Shown: positions 11,177 through 22,780 of the stretch, piece by piece
How the letters are laid out: every line of letters begins with the position of its first letter
How positions within the stretch are numbered: the first letter of the stretch is position 1
Origin: Botryosphaeria dothidea
Lineage: Eukaryota; Ascomycota; Dothideomycetes; Botryosphaeriales; Botryosphaeriaceae
NCBI GenBank assembly: GCA_011503125.2
Contig: WWBZ02000013.1
Coordinates: forward strand, 723,501 to 787,500
Direction: 5' to 3'
DNA: 64,000 bases
The notes under the pieces: model-generated
What the model was told of the DNA's origin: nothing
Seen by the model: the letters and a program-made list of their open reading frames with translations, nothing else
Databases searched by the model: none
Made by a program: the position numbers and the translations under genes

Positions 11177-12764
11177 ATGAGATTATGGACCGTGTTGGCC
11201 CTGTTGGCCGCCTTTATCGCCTCCGCCCAGGCCCAGGATGCCCTTCTAGCTTTGGCAAAGCAGATGCCCAAGTGTTCCGTATGCTCCCACGACCCTCATT
11301 CCGGACTTACGTTCCCCGTCTAATCCGGCCGCAGCTTGTTTGCTTCACCAAGGAGCTGCCCAAGTCCTCCTGCGCCACAGACCTTACCTCGGAATGCATG
11401 TGCACCAATGACGCCCTCAATGCTGCCGTCGCCGCCTGTGCCATGAAGACTTGCACCGTCTATGAGCTTCTCGGTATCAAACACGCACGCTTCATCACAC
11501 AACACGCAATGTACTTACCACGTCCACAGTGACCAAGAACGTCTCCAGCAATGGCTGCGGTGTGCCCGTCCGTAACAATGGACAGATCTTCATCGCCCTC
11601 GGCATCGCCGGCGTCGTCTTTGCCGTACTGGCTTTCGTCCTGAGAATGGGTGCCAGTCTGGGCAAGGGTGGTCGCCAAGTCTCGTGGGATGATGCTACCA
11701 TGGCTATCGTCGTTGTGCTTGCCATTCCACCTGCTGTCTTTGCGCCGATTCGTAAGTCTTTCCAGGAATGACCCTCGTGAGGACAGTTCTAACGTGAAAC
11801 AGTGGTTGATAACGGGCTGGGAAGAGACATGTGGACACTGAAGGCCCAACAGATCACGAACGTCCTCAAGTTCTACTTCTTTGGAGAAATCTTCTACGTC
11901 ACCGCGCTCGGCATCTCCAAGATCTCCATCCTCTTCTTCTACCTCCGTGTCTTCCCTGCCAAGGAATTCCGCACCGTCATCTACGCTGTCATGGGTCTCT
12001 GCGTCGCCTACACGATTGCCTTTTTCTTCGCGACCACGTTCCAGTGCTGGCCCGTCAGCTACGCCTGGAACCAATGGGATGGTCTTCACGAGGGAAGGTG
12101 CAACAACATCCATCTGCAGGGCTGGGTCGCCGCCGCCGTCAACATTGCTCTGGACACGATTGTCATGATTCTTCCGCTGAAGCATCTCGCCAACCTGAAC
12201 ATGGACCTGAAGAAGAAGCTCATGGTCATGGCCATGTTCTCGGTCGGCATCTTTGTCATCTTCACGTCGGCCATCCGCCTGTACTCTCTCATCGTCTTCG
12301 CCAACTCGCAGAACATCACTTGGGACTACGTCGAGGCCGGCTACTGGAGTTTGATTGAGGTCGACGTGTCGATCATCTGCGGATGCATGCCTGCCCATCG
12401 ATTCGTCTTCGCCAAGGCATGGCCCAAGATCAAGTCGACGTTCAGCTCGAGCAAGGGCAGCTCGACGAACGCGTCGTCCAAGTTCACGGGCGGCACGGGC
12501 TCGAGCGCAACGGCGACGAGCAAGTCGGGCAACCTGTCGGTCAAGCCCAAGCAAGGAGACGAGGCCGACTTCGTGCCGTTGGTGGACGTTGACACCAACA
12601 GCGCGCGGGCGGTTTCGGCGACGGAGTCGCACTCGGAGAGGAAGTCGAACGGATTCATTACGCAGACATCGACGGTGGAAATCACGACTAGCGAATACAC
12701 GAGGAGCGACAGGCCGGATAGCTGGACGATGGGCAAGGGTGAATCGGGCAAGGAGCATGTGTGA
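11177..12764 (+). CDS. CFEM-domain Pth11-type G-protein-coupled receptor
   Basis: Exons 11177-11278, 11335-11473, 11530-11751 and 11803-12764 give 474 residues. A signal peptide (MRLWTVLALLAAFIASAQA) is followed by a CFEM domain with eight cysteines, beginning LALAKQMPKC and including ECMC and the Asp before it that binds heme in characterised CFEM proteins. Seven hydrophobic helices of the fungal rhodopsin-like type follow, with the family landmarks GLGRDMW, a WAW-like YAWNQWDG segment and DVSIICGCMP. A Ser/Thr-rich cytoplasmic tail of about 110 residues closes the protein. Pth11-type receptors sense surface or host cues and feed G-protein/cAMP signalling; that role is family knowledge. All three introns have consensus donors and CTAAC/CTAAT branch points. 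Function is not settled by sequence. Confidence 0.92.
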
Positions 12765-14595
12765 GTTCAGCTGATGACGACGATTGTTTCTTCGAAAAAA
12801 AGGCACGGTTCTAGGGCGGCTTCTTTGGAAAGTTTGGTGCAGCGTAGCGTCATTGTAATTGCTTTTGGATATCCTTCTACACAGTACCCCGAGGCTACTT
12901 TCTTTCATGCCTCACCTTTCGTCAAACTTGGATTCTGTTTCCCCACTTTTCTCTCAGCCAGCAAGCCATAGTTTTGGAATGACAGCAGTCGTTATCCGCC
13001 TCACCAGCCGATTTTCTCAGCAAGTGTCAGTATCAGCGAAGGCAACCGTGCATGGGATTTTCAGGCGCCCAGCGGGAAGGTGAGAAAGGGCTGAATGACG
13101 GATCAGGTGCAATGCGTGGAGACGACAATCAAAAAGACTCGACAATCTCGTTCGCCAGGGTGGTTGCAGATGGGAGAGCTATAGCAGACGGATTAAGATA
13201 CGGAGCAGGAAGAAGGTTAATGGCCCGTGAGCTTGTTTGCAGCCAGAAACGGGGCTGGATCTCCGAGGGGCACACGTGCGAGAGGGGCGGCGGGGCGTGC
13301 GCGACCGCGTCAGCCCGTTGTGGAAAAAAGTTGAGCCTGGCTGTGGGGGGGGGGGGGGCGAGGAACGTCAGCGGGTTCCTGACAGCGTCCCTTTTTTGCG
13401 GGCCAGGGTTGCCGTGCAGGCGGAGAGCACCGGGCGGGTTCATTGGGAGAGGAGCGAGAGGGAGCATAGAGCTCCGTGCAGGCGGCTCGCGCTAGGCCCG
13501 TTGCGAGCTAGTGCGGCTGCCCTGTTCGCGCCGCAGTCCTCCTCCTCCTCTCGACAATTCTTGCCTGCGCCCATCTTTTCCCCAACTGCCGTGCCTAGAA
13601 TGACTAGCAAAATCTCCGACTAATTCCCAATGGTCGACGGCCTGCCAGGTGCGCGCCGCAACCGCCTCAATCCGGACGCTGATGTGCCGTCCGTTGCGTC
13701 TTCCGCGGGTGCGCATCCTGCAGCTCCCGTCGAGCTGCCGCTCCCGTTGGGCCTGGACGGTCGTCGTGAAGATAAAGTTGACCGCCCTTTTGGCGGCCGC
13801 AGCTAAAGCGAGATAGAGATCTTAGAGCATAAGATGGCCCAGCCTTACGACGTCGGCAATTTCGCTCCTTTGAACGCGGGTCCCGACGCCATCCGTCATC
13901 GCACGCCTCCTCTTGCGCCTCCAGGCCAGGCCTGCCTTCAGGGACCTGCTCCCGGCCACTGCGTCTCTCCCAGCCCTGTGCAGGGGCCCATTGCGCCAGC
14001 CGCTCCCAATGCGGTCCGCTCCATGACTCGCCCTGCGGCACCAACCCTCTTTCCGTCGTAGCCTGATCCCCAGGCCTATCTCAAAAGAGGCCAGCACGTG
14101 GAAGATCCAAATTATCGCCGTCTCAGAACCCGGTCCCGCGAATCGTACACCCCCCTCTACCCAATCTCACTGCGGAGCCTCACCTGTCAGGTCTACCATG
14201 GATGCGGGTCGTCTTCCCCGAAAGCATCCGCCTGAGCTTATTCGACGCCTTCCATGCGTCCAGGCAAAAGTGGTGCTGTTCTGCGCAGACGAACGACCCC
14301 TCCAAGCTTGCCGAGCCTGTCCAGCCTCTGTGATCGCCGCAATGTCCCGTTGTAAACGAGTTGGGGTAATCACCTGTCCTTCTATTTGTTCGCCCTTTTC
14401 TCCGCCTGCGCGTCCATCCGCAATCTCATCCCGCATGTCGTCGTCTTGAGCCTCAACACTACTGACCTCCATCCATTCGCTCCTTTGCTGGCGGCAGGCC
14501 TGTACGCTCACTCTAGTCACTCTTTGTAATACCTAATCCTCGCGAGGCCATTGATTTGCATTGTTGCTTTCCGGTTATCCCTTTTCTCGTTCGCA
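12765..14595. other. Intergenic region with a G14 tract
   Basis: No gene recognised. A run of 14 G is at 13345-13358. From about 13480 to 14590 the plus strand is C/T-rich, as is common upstream of fungal transcription starts, and leads into the peroxidase gene. Confidence 0.6.
13345..13358 (+). repeat. G14 homopolymer
   Basis: Fourteen consecutive G. Such tracts are length-unstable and prone to assembly error. Confidence 0.9.
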
Positions 14596-16093
14596 ATGAA
14601 GTTCTCCTCCGCCCTTTTCGTGCTCTCCTCGAGCTCCGCCCTCGTCGACGCATTCCCGGCCTTCGCCGCCCGCAACCTCGAGGCTCTCACCCCCGAGAGA
14701 TTGAACTCTGCCATTGAGACGGTTGCCAAGTACCGGAAGGACAAGCGCTTTATCATCGACTCCAGCAAGCCCATCGACACCACCGGCGACCACGCTTTCC
14801 AGGCTCCCAGCGAGACCGACCAGCGCGGCCCCTGCCCCGGACTGAACGTTCTGGCCAACCACGGCTACATTTCGAGAGATGGCATCACCAGCTTCGCCGA
14901 GGTCGTTACCGCCATCAACCAAGGTTCGTCATGGATTCCCCGGGGTCGAGACTGGGCTTGGCGCTGACAAGGGTGTAAAAAGTGATGGGCATGGGTATCG
15001 AGCTCTCTCTTATTCTCGGTGTTATGGGTACCGTCTGGACGGGTAACCCGCTTTCTGTGGATCCTGGCTTCTCCATTGGCGGTACCTCCCCCGGTGATGG
15101 CTCCGACAACATTCTGGGCAACCTCGTCGGCCTTCTTGGTATGTTCCTCTGCTGCTTCCATCTCGTCCCACGACGATTATGCTGAGACACCTGCAGGCGA
15201 CCCTCGTGGTCTCCAGGGCTCCCACAACTGGATTGAGTCCGACTCGTCCCTGACGCGTGATGATCTGTACGTCACCGGCGACGCATGGACGATGAACATG
15301 ACCCTCTTCCGTGACATCTACGACCGCGCCGAGGACGGCGTCATCTCCATGGACCTGCTGGCCGACCAGGCAGCACGCCGCTGGGAGTACAGCGTCGCCC
15401 ACAACCCCAACTTCTACTACGGTCCCGTCACCGGCATGATCAGCCGCAACGCCGGTTACTTCTTCCTCGGCCGCCTGCTGTCCAACCACACCGAGGAACA
15501 CCCCGACGGCATCCTCACCCAGGAGGTCTTCAAGAAGTTCTTCGCCGTCTACGAGGACGACCAGGGCAACCTCGAGTACCGCAAGGGTCACGAGACTTTC
15601 CCCGACAACTGGTACCGCAAGCCGATAGAGTACGGCCTCATCCCGCTGAACTTGGACACTGTTGGTTGGATCCTGAAGCACCCCGTTCTGGGAAGGTACG
15701 TCAAACACCCTTCAATTCCTCAGAACAAAACACAAGAGCACGATCCACTAACATCGCTCCAGCATCGGCGGCAACACCGGCACCGTCAACTCCTTCTCCG
15801 GCCTCGACCTGCACAACATCACCGGCGGCGTGCTCAACGCCACGAGCCTCCTCGAGAACAACAACCTGCTGTGCTTCGTCTTCGAGCTGCTCAAGACCTT
15901 CGCCCCCAACTCGCTGTCCCCGCTGCTGTCGACCCTCGAGGTCCCGCTCAAGCTCATCACCGACACCCTGGCTACCCCGCTGCTCAGCCTCGCGTGCCCC
16001 GCGTGGAAGGACATGACGGAGGGCGGCGAGCCGCTGTGGGATGCTATTCAGACCAAGTTCCCCGGTGCCGGTAAGGCGGGTTCGAGTTTGTAA
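14596..16093 (+). CDS. Chloroperoxidase-family heme-thiolate peroxidase/peroxygenase
   Basis: Exons 14596-14923, 14983-15138, 15197-15695 and 15763-16093 give 437 residues. A signal peptide (MKFSSALFVLSSSSALVDA) marks it as secreted. The proximal heme ligand is Cys80 in RGPCPGLNVLANHGYI, the PCP motif of chloroperoxidases and unspecific peroxygenases. The distal motif, EHD in chloroperoxidase and EGD in peroxygenases, reads ESD here (about 174-176), followed by SSLTRDD. Members use H2O2 to halogenate or oxygenate substrates; a non-His distal residue favours peroxygenase-like chemistry, which is inference. The long C-terminal part (residues 260-437) fits the larger ascomycete members. Intron positions and phases are all consistent. 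Confidence 0.92.
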
Positions 16094-16906
16094 GGATGCT
16101 GTTCGTTGCTTGAGTGAGAGAGCATGTGGAGGAGTGTGGAGATGGTCGTTGGTTGGGAGTATGGAGAAGAAAGCGGTGGTGCAGTGGCGGGTGTGTTGTG
16201 GTGGAGCGCTTTGTTTCGAAATTCGATACCAAGAACCTCTTTCTGTGTTATTCATCACAATGCTCTCATGCTTTTGGTTGTTACGTGGTGCTAATATTTT
16301 GTGCTAAAGCTGTGCGTTTTAACCACCAAAACTCCTCTTCTTTCTGGAGGCGATTCGGATTTCTGTTCGATATGCCGTGCCTGGCTCTTCATCCTTAAAA
16401 AACAACTCGATTATGGAGCGGCATTCGCGAACATGCTAGCATGAGAGTGGTCTATTGATGATTCAAGTGAATCTACCGCTGCCATCCTCCAATTCGTTGT
16501 AGCAGCCTCGGCCGCAGATGCACGGATACACCACAACGTCAGTATTGCTCCGGTATAAAATTGATTTAATGCTAGCACTCAAATACAAGGGAATTAAGAC
16601 ATGTTTTCATCAGCGCTGGGCTAAGGATAAAGGGAAGATGTCTTCTGACAGAGATCGTAGGATTGACAATAGAGTAGACCTCTGAAAACTTTCATCCACA
16701 AAATGTAAAGATTTGTCACTTCTTTCTTTATAGCAGGGCGTGATCGTGGCTTCTGGGACCCTGAAAGTTTGCTTCCACTCTTTCCGCGGACGCAAACAAT
16801 CGCAAGCTCAAGCCAGGCAGAAGCTAGTCACACAGCTCAATTTATAAGGGTGATCGAGAAGCATTGATATTCAAACTCAGCGTGGGGCTGTCATCTACAA
16901 TCAGCC
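16094..16906. other. Intergenic, no gene seen
   Basis: AT-rich 3' flank of the peroxidase gene and 5' flank of the next gene. No tRNA, repeat or domain recognised. Confidence 0.65.
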
Positions 16907-17671
16907 ATGTCTGCTGAAGCGACTTCCGATCTTAGCAGGGAGCGTCTCCATCAGGCAATCCGCCAGATATTTGGCTTTAAGGAAGATGGCACCGCAGACC
17001 ACAACAAGTTCATCGCCGCCAACCCTCACCTTACACCAGACCAGATAGCCGGGCTATTTGCACCACCTCAGAACGCAAGTGATAAGATTCAGTGGCCAGA
17101 AGTTCCTGTCTTCTCGCCCTTCGCCCACACCAAGGCCGGGTACAGCCAGGGTATGTCGATGAGTGCTGCAGCGTCAGCTAGCTCCGCACACTGACTGGGG
17201 TCCAGTCCGCTATGCTGGTGCAAAGTACCATTGTTCTAGACTTACATACGCAGAGCACGTGGAGTCTCGTCCCAATCTGCAGCAGACTGACATTTCGCAC
17301 ATCATGTACTTGGGACTCGAGAAGACATCAGCGTAAGCTACTCCTCCTCGTTGATGCTTCCGAGTTCGACTAGTAACGAGGACTGCAGCAATATCAATCC
17401 ACGTCACCTTGTGGCTGAGTCCAACAGTCTCAATCAATCGAGAAAAGCTTGCCACATTTTCTTCGAGCAGTGTCTCACCTTGATGGCTGAAGGCGGAGAT
17501 ACTCATACCATGGCTTCTGCTGGCCACTACTCCGGAATTCCCGAGACTGTCGATGAGTTCGCAGAGCGTGTGCGCCATGAAAACATCGTCTGCTGTCAGA
17601 TTCATCGTGAGAAAATCTGTGGCTTCTTCTGGCCTCTTTGGTTTGACGATCACAAGCAGCGCAGTAACTAA
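16907..17671 (+). CDS. Conserved-type hypothetical protein, three exons
   Basis: Exons 16907-17150, 17206-17332 and 17389-17671 give 217 residues. Both introns have good donors (GTATGT, GTAAGC) and acceptors, and the phases match, which supports a real gene. The N-terminal third is soluble and charged with a proline-rich stretch (LTPDQIAGLFAPP). The middle contains TYAEHVESRPNLQQTDISH, and the C-terminal part has CHIFFEQC and CCQIHREKICGFFWPLW. There is no signal peptide or membrane helix. I do not recognise the family. Neighbours give no functional clue. Confidence 0.6.
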
Positions 17672-18954
17672 CGGGTGGCGAGGCGTGTGGAAAGCTTCAA
17701 TGGCGGCCAAAACTATCAAAGGTGTTAGCGATGGGATAACCTAGCGTAGCCACAAATGGAAAGTGCCGCATGTTTAGCTAAGCACACATAATTTCTACAA
17801 CATCCGAATGAGTGCTTCAACTTCCCAAGTTTCATTTCATTTCCATCTTTTAGGATCGCAGAAGTTGTAAGGACTATTTGAAGAGGTACAAGTCTTAACT
17901 GTGCATTCAAGCCACCCGCCCGTATAACGCTAGAGGATCAGCTTCGTCCCGATAGGTGATAAGTGTGGAAAGCCTCCGGGCCCATACCATAACGCGTGAA
18001 CCTTGAAAAACTCAACACCCTAGAGGATTTGCGCGTGCGAAAATTCTAACTTGAGGAGACAATCTGATAGATCAAAAATTGTAACCGCGCTGTGGTGGCA
18101 TATCTTGGTCCCTTCATTACTTTTGTTTCCCGCCTCTCGCTCAGGGCCGCTGGGTTGTGAGGGGAATTGAGCACCGATGTTGAGAGAGGCCATGTCTCCC
18201 ATCGCGGTGGAGACTGTAGGATTCTCCTCCCTTTTCTTTGCAGGTGAGGCCCCAGAAATTGTTGGATATTGGGTGTTCTGTGCCGCCAGTAGGTGTGCTA
18301 CGAGCGTGGTGCGAAGTGGGAATGTTCAACTTCTGAACTGCTGCTACAAGCTAAGGGTTCTGGCAGACGCCTTATGAGTTAGCTTCGAAGTGACTACGAC
18401 CTTCAGAACGACGGATGCTTGGAGGGTGGTAGGGTGGAGTAAGATGTCTTTGCCACGGCTAAGGGCGATTGGCCGAGCTTGAAGGTGGCTTTGAAAGGGC
18501 GGGAAGGTGCTAAAGAGTAAGAGAGAAAGATGATGTACGATCAAAGAAAACATAGGACTTTGGAATCTGGCTGATATCCAGATCGCCGGGAATGATACGT
18601 GCGGGGCGACGGTAGCAAATATCAGGTTAGAGCTTGCAAGAGCTGATCTTGCACCGACTCTCCGGGAGTCTCTAGAAGAGTGCAGAATTCAACGGTTTTA
18701 AAAGCGAAAAGGCCGTAAATAAAGTGAGAACCTGGTTTCCGTAAGGTGTGAAAGAAACAAATTTGAAAGCACCGCCGTCCGACGACATGGATAAGTTTCC
18801 TAACGAGAAGGATGGGGATTTGATCAGTCATTCATTTTTGTGCAACAGCGGAATTTATTCAGTCGAGGAGGCAATCATAGACAGCCTGGGCAATGTTATT
18901 CTCAACAGTCCTGACTTAACATTCCTTCAGTTTGAGATGACCTACCCGCACCCC
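17672..18954. other. Intergenic, no gene seen
   Basis: Mixed-composition DNA between two convergent genes. A plus-strand frame from about 18748 overlaps the end of the dioxygenase gene and has only a GTG start, so it is not accepted as a gene. Confidence 0.6.
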
Positions 18955-20049
18955 TCACTCCAGCAGATACTCTGGGGACCTGAGGTCTACCCAACCAAGA
19001 TTTGGCTCCGACTGTTTCCAGCCCAAGCGGTCTTTTACCACGTGAGGATACGACCTGACGTCCTCTATCGGGTAGGAGAGGAAGGAGATTTCCTGTGATG
19101 TGATCAGCACACTTATCCTGCGTTGTATTTGCAAGACCAGAACCTACCTCCTGCCTGTACACTCCAGAGCAGCAGAACATGATGTGCACCGTCCTGCTGC
19201 CGTCCTTTTGACTGTACTCACCGCCGCCATGATACAAGCTCCCGAGCATTACAAAGGCCTCACCGGCGTTCAAGCAAGCGTCCACGACACCCTTGGTCCC
19301 ATCAGGACCGAAGTCGGGCTGCTCATCCCCCCACAGATGGCTGCCGGGAACCACTCTGGTTGCGCCATTCTCACGGTGGGTGTCGCAACCCGGCACGAAG
19401 AGGCCCATGAGCATGTCACGGTTGGGATGATACGCATCGACGGGCGCGTGGCGGGCATGATGGTTCTTATCATCGCGATGGAGCCGCTGGGCCGGAGTGC
19501 CGGGCTGGACGTCCATGGTGATGGCAATGGAGAGGAGCGGGTGCGAGACGTTGACCGAAGGCTCGTTCCCGTACCAGCAGCGAGTCTCCAGGCTGAGGAA
19601 GTGTTCTACCAGATCCTATTTGCGAGACGACGTTGGCCAATGACAAACGGCGAAATACGGAATCCTACCGCGCGGGAGAGTAGTTCGAAAACGGCAGCGA
19701 ATGAAAAGGCGCAATTACCTGGTACAAGGGGTCGGCGAAGAACTGCTCCCGCACCGTCTTGCTCCTGCCGATCAGGCGGGTGCAGGTCTTAGTCCTTCCT
19801 TCCAAGGCTTGACGAGTCGTTGGCGAAGCTTGAGGAGAGCGCGTGACGGATTCAGCACTCACCTCCCACCTTGCTCCCTTTGTCCTCCCCGTCGAGGTAG
19901 GGCCGAACTTCCCGCTGAGCTTGGGCTAGGGTGTCGAGATTCGTGAAGTTCTGGATGATTACGCAACCATCCTTCTTCAGAGCGGAGATAAAGTCGGCTC
20001 GTGGGGCCGAGTAGGGAAGGCGCTGGATGGAAGGCGTGGGAGGAAGCAT
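18955..20049 (-). CDS. Phytanoyl-CoA dioxygenase (PhyH)-family Fe(II)/2-oxoglutarate oxygenase
   Basis: Exons 20049-19863, 19807-19719, 19615-19148 and 19092-18955 give 293 residues, the usual length for fungal PhyH-type enzymes. The iron triad is visible: H138 and D140 in QRLHRDDKNHH, and H221 in SLYHGGGEY. R233 in GSRTVHIMF is the expected 2-oxoglutarate-binding Arg. VVPGSHLWG is another family landmark. There is no signal peptide or peroxisomal C-terminus (it ends in LLE), so the enzyme is likely cytosolic. Close relatives include fungal secondary-metabolite oxygenases of the endoperoxidase/desaturase type, but no backbone enzyme is nearby, so the substrate is open. The ATG chosen is the first in frame. 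Confidence 0.9.
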
Positions 20050-21087
20050 GATGGGCTGCACAGCTGACCGAAACAGGAAAAATGAGAGCGAAAAGTTCGG
20101 GTTGACGTTTGTTAGTGGTGTTTCAGAGTGCTACGGCATGCATTTTATCATTGGTGCCTGGGCGGGGAATTCAAGGCTATTCCCGATCGCAATTCGGCAG
20201 CCTGGCCCTATCGCGCTGAAGGCATGGGCTGATGGTGACACATGAACGGGCGGGCATGCAGCGGATGTTTGCCGAATGGACACGAGACCGGATTGAGCGC
20301 AGAGAAAGAGGGGGAGACGGATGGAGGGAGGCCAGTGGTTCAGCGTTCCCCAGATCGGCCGGACCGCGGTGTGACTAAGCGTCGCGAATGGCGATCTCTC
20401 GCCCCGTCGTCTGTGGCTCGTTCGCGGTGGCGGAGACGAGTGGAGCTCGGGCAGGGCGCCTTCCAGAAGAATTTTCTCGTCTTTCTCGCTCGGCTGGTGT
20501 TTCGGGCTGCTCAATCTGAGGGAGGCGTCGCACCATGAACTCGGAAGCACCGCGCGCTGATTGGGGGCCGGAGGCTGTGTGAGAAGGCTTGGTGTTTGTT
20601 TTGGTGCTGGGGCTGTGCCTGAGCGTTGCGCAGTCAAGCTCCACCGCGCAGCGAGGCAGACCAGCGACGCGCACTCTTCCCCTCACGCCCCGCGCTTGGC
20701 CGGCCCACTGCAGCTGAAAAAAATGCCGCGATCGATGATGATGGAATCTGACGAAGATGACGGTGTATATATCGCCGCGGGCAGGGCTTGGCGGGTTTCT
20801 ATTTCGGCGGCGGAAGCTGCGGGCGGGCGCGCATCTCAATTGCTGCTGCTGATTCAGGCCAACGCGCGCGCGTCATCAGCCCCAATCAGCCAGCCGCAGC
20901 CGGCCACTCCTTGCTCGCCCACAGCCTCACACGACGCGCGCCGGCATCCCGTCCCAGGCAGGCCATAATGCACCCGGGCCCCCTCTGCACTCCAGCTTCT
21001 TTCTCTGCCAGCACTCGTTAGCCCAATCCGTGCCACACATCACCACGTCCTCTCGCTCTCTCGTCGCCCACGGCGTAACATGACGCA
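20050..21087. other. Divergent promoter region, no gene seen
   Basis: This GC-rich stretch separates the leftward dioxygenase gene from the rightward coiled-coil gene. Open frames on both strands overlap and show no domains. Confidence 0.6.
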
Positions 21088-22780
21088 ATGCTCGACGAGA
21101 ACCTCCCCAGTACGCCGCTCCCGCGCCTGTGCGCCACTCCCACTGCAAAATCGCTGACCCACGACAGCATTCTTTCTCAAGGCTTCGCCCAACGGCGTCA
21201 AGCACCATGAGGCTTACTACTTCGCCCAGCACGGCTCCGAGCCCGAGCCTACCTACACCCTGAAGCACCCCGACCCCTCGATGCCCGATGGCAAAAACAT
21301 CTACGCTGCTGGCCTTTTCGACGCGTTCAGCCCGGAGGTTCTCTACGGGGAGGTCTACATCAAACCCGAGTGGACATATCCCACACTATCGCAGGAGGAA
21401 ATCAGGAAGAACGGCGGCGTCGCACCTCCGCCACAGCCCGTCCTGCCCACCGAGTTCACCATCCAACTCTACGATCCCGACCAGCAGGTTGTCGTCAGGC
21501 AGAAGCCCGGCTCGTGGGGCGGCACTGCCACCTACGAGTTCAGCATGCCTCAGAACACGTTCCGCCTGCCGAGCGCCTCCTCCCTGGACAGGTCGCTCAA
21601 CGACCCGGCCGCCGACATCACAACCCCCAAGATTAACTTTGTGTGGAGGAGAGAAGGGAAGCTGTCGAAGGATCTGTCGTGTTTCATGACGGGCAAGTCG
21701 ACAGACCCAGCAAAGAAAAAGAAGAAAATGAAGGAGCCGGATATCGCTGTCGCTCTTTTCCGTGCCCTTCATGAAGTCACTGTGTATGAATCGAATCTGT
21801 ACCGTGTCGAGATGGAGGACCCCAAGGGTCTTGAGATTGTCCTGCTGCTCGCCGCATCCACCATCAAAGCTCTTTACTTCGGCCAGATCAACGAAACATT
21901 CAACGTCGGCGATGCTGCAGTCAGGAGACCAACAGGTGGGCTGCTCGGAAGAAAGAAGTCGCTGCCTCTCGACAATGCCCTGATGGCTTCCGGTGCCTTG
22001 CCTGCCCGTCCTGCTGCCCAAAGCGCCCCTCCTCCAGGACCTGTGCAGAGGCCACCGCAGCCTTCCCGCTCTGACATGAAACGCCAGTCGCTCCCTCCGC
22101 TGCAAACAGGCTCGTCGCAGAAGCAACTAGAAGCACAGCCCAAGCTCGACCCTCGCGCACAATGGGAAATTGACGCCGAGCACACTCGCCTCAAGCTCGC
22201 CCAAGCAGCAGAGGCACGCGAGCAGCGCCGCGCCCAAGAAGCGAAGCAACGCGAACGACAGAGGGGCGAAGATGCGGAGCAGCGACGCCTCCGCAAGATC
22301 GTCGAAGCGGAGGAGAAGCAGCGCCGCAAGAAGGCCGCTGAGGTCGACAAGGAAACGGAGCGGCTGCGGCGCAAATACGGCACGCAGGAGAACCTCCTTC
22401 TCCCCAACCAGCGTCACTCCATCCACGGCATGCTCGGCCCCTCGCAGCGGCAGCCGGGCCCCTCGCGGCCGACCCCCGTCCCGCCTCGCCTCTCGAACGG
22501 CCTCTTCCCGCAGCAGTCAGCGAGGCCGACGCCTCCGCCGCAGATGGCGCCACAGATGGCGCCGCGCCCGCAATTGAGGCCTCCACAGCCGAGGCCGCAG
22601 CCATCCGGGAGCTGGCACCGGCCGGCGGTGAGCCAGAGCGCGTATTTTGGCGGCGGGGGGGTGATCAAACCGGATGAGGGGAAGAAATTGAAGCAGCCGA
22701 AGAAGAGCTTCTTCGGGCTAAGAAGTTCGAGCGATGAGGGCAAGGGGAAGTTATCGAAAAAGCAGAGCAGTTTTTGGTAG
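21088..22780 (+). CDS. Coiled-coil and proline-rich protein of unknown function
   Basis: Exons 21088-21109 (only 22 nt) and 21168-22780 give 544 residues. The tiny first exon is supported by phase and by the continuous frame immediately upstream of MPDGKNIY. Residues 1-230 form a globular domain (YYFAQHG, YAAGLFDAFSPEVLYGEVYIKPEW, LYDPDQQVVV). A proline-rich linker precedes a strong coiled coil (about residues 320-400, rich in E/R/K/A). A Pro/Gln/Arg-rich segment follows and the C-terminus is very basic (KKLKQPKKSFFGL). It looks like a cytoplasmic scaffold or trafficking-type protein. I do not recognise a named family. Confidence 0.8.

Noticed and set aside
11460..12908. 482-codon minus-strand frame over the CFEM receptor
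   Set aside because: Arg/Asp/His-rich antisense shadow; the plus strand has signal peptide, CFEM and seven helices with matching splice sites.
17210..17719. 169-codon minus-strand frame
   Set aside because: Opposite the three-exon gene at 16907-17671, whose two introns agree in signals and phase.
18748..19098. 116-codon plus-strand frame
   Set aside because: Starts with GTG and overlaps the last exons of the dioxygenase gene, which has a consistent spliced model.
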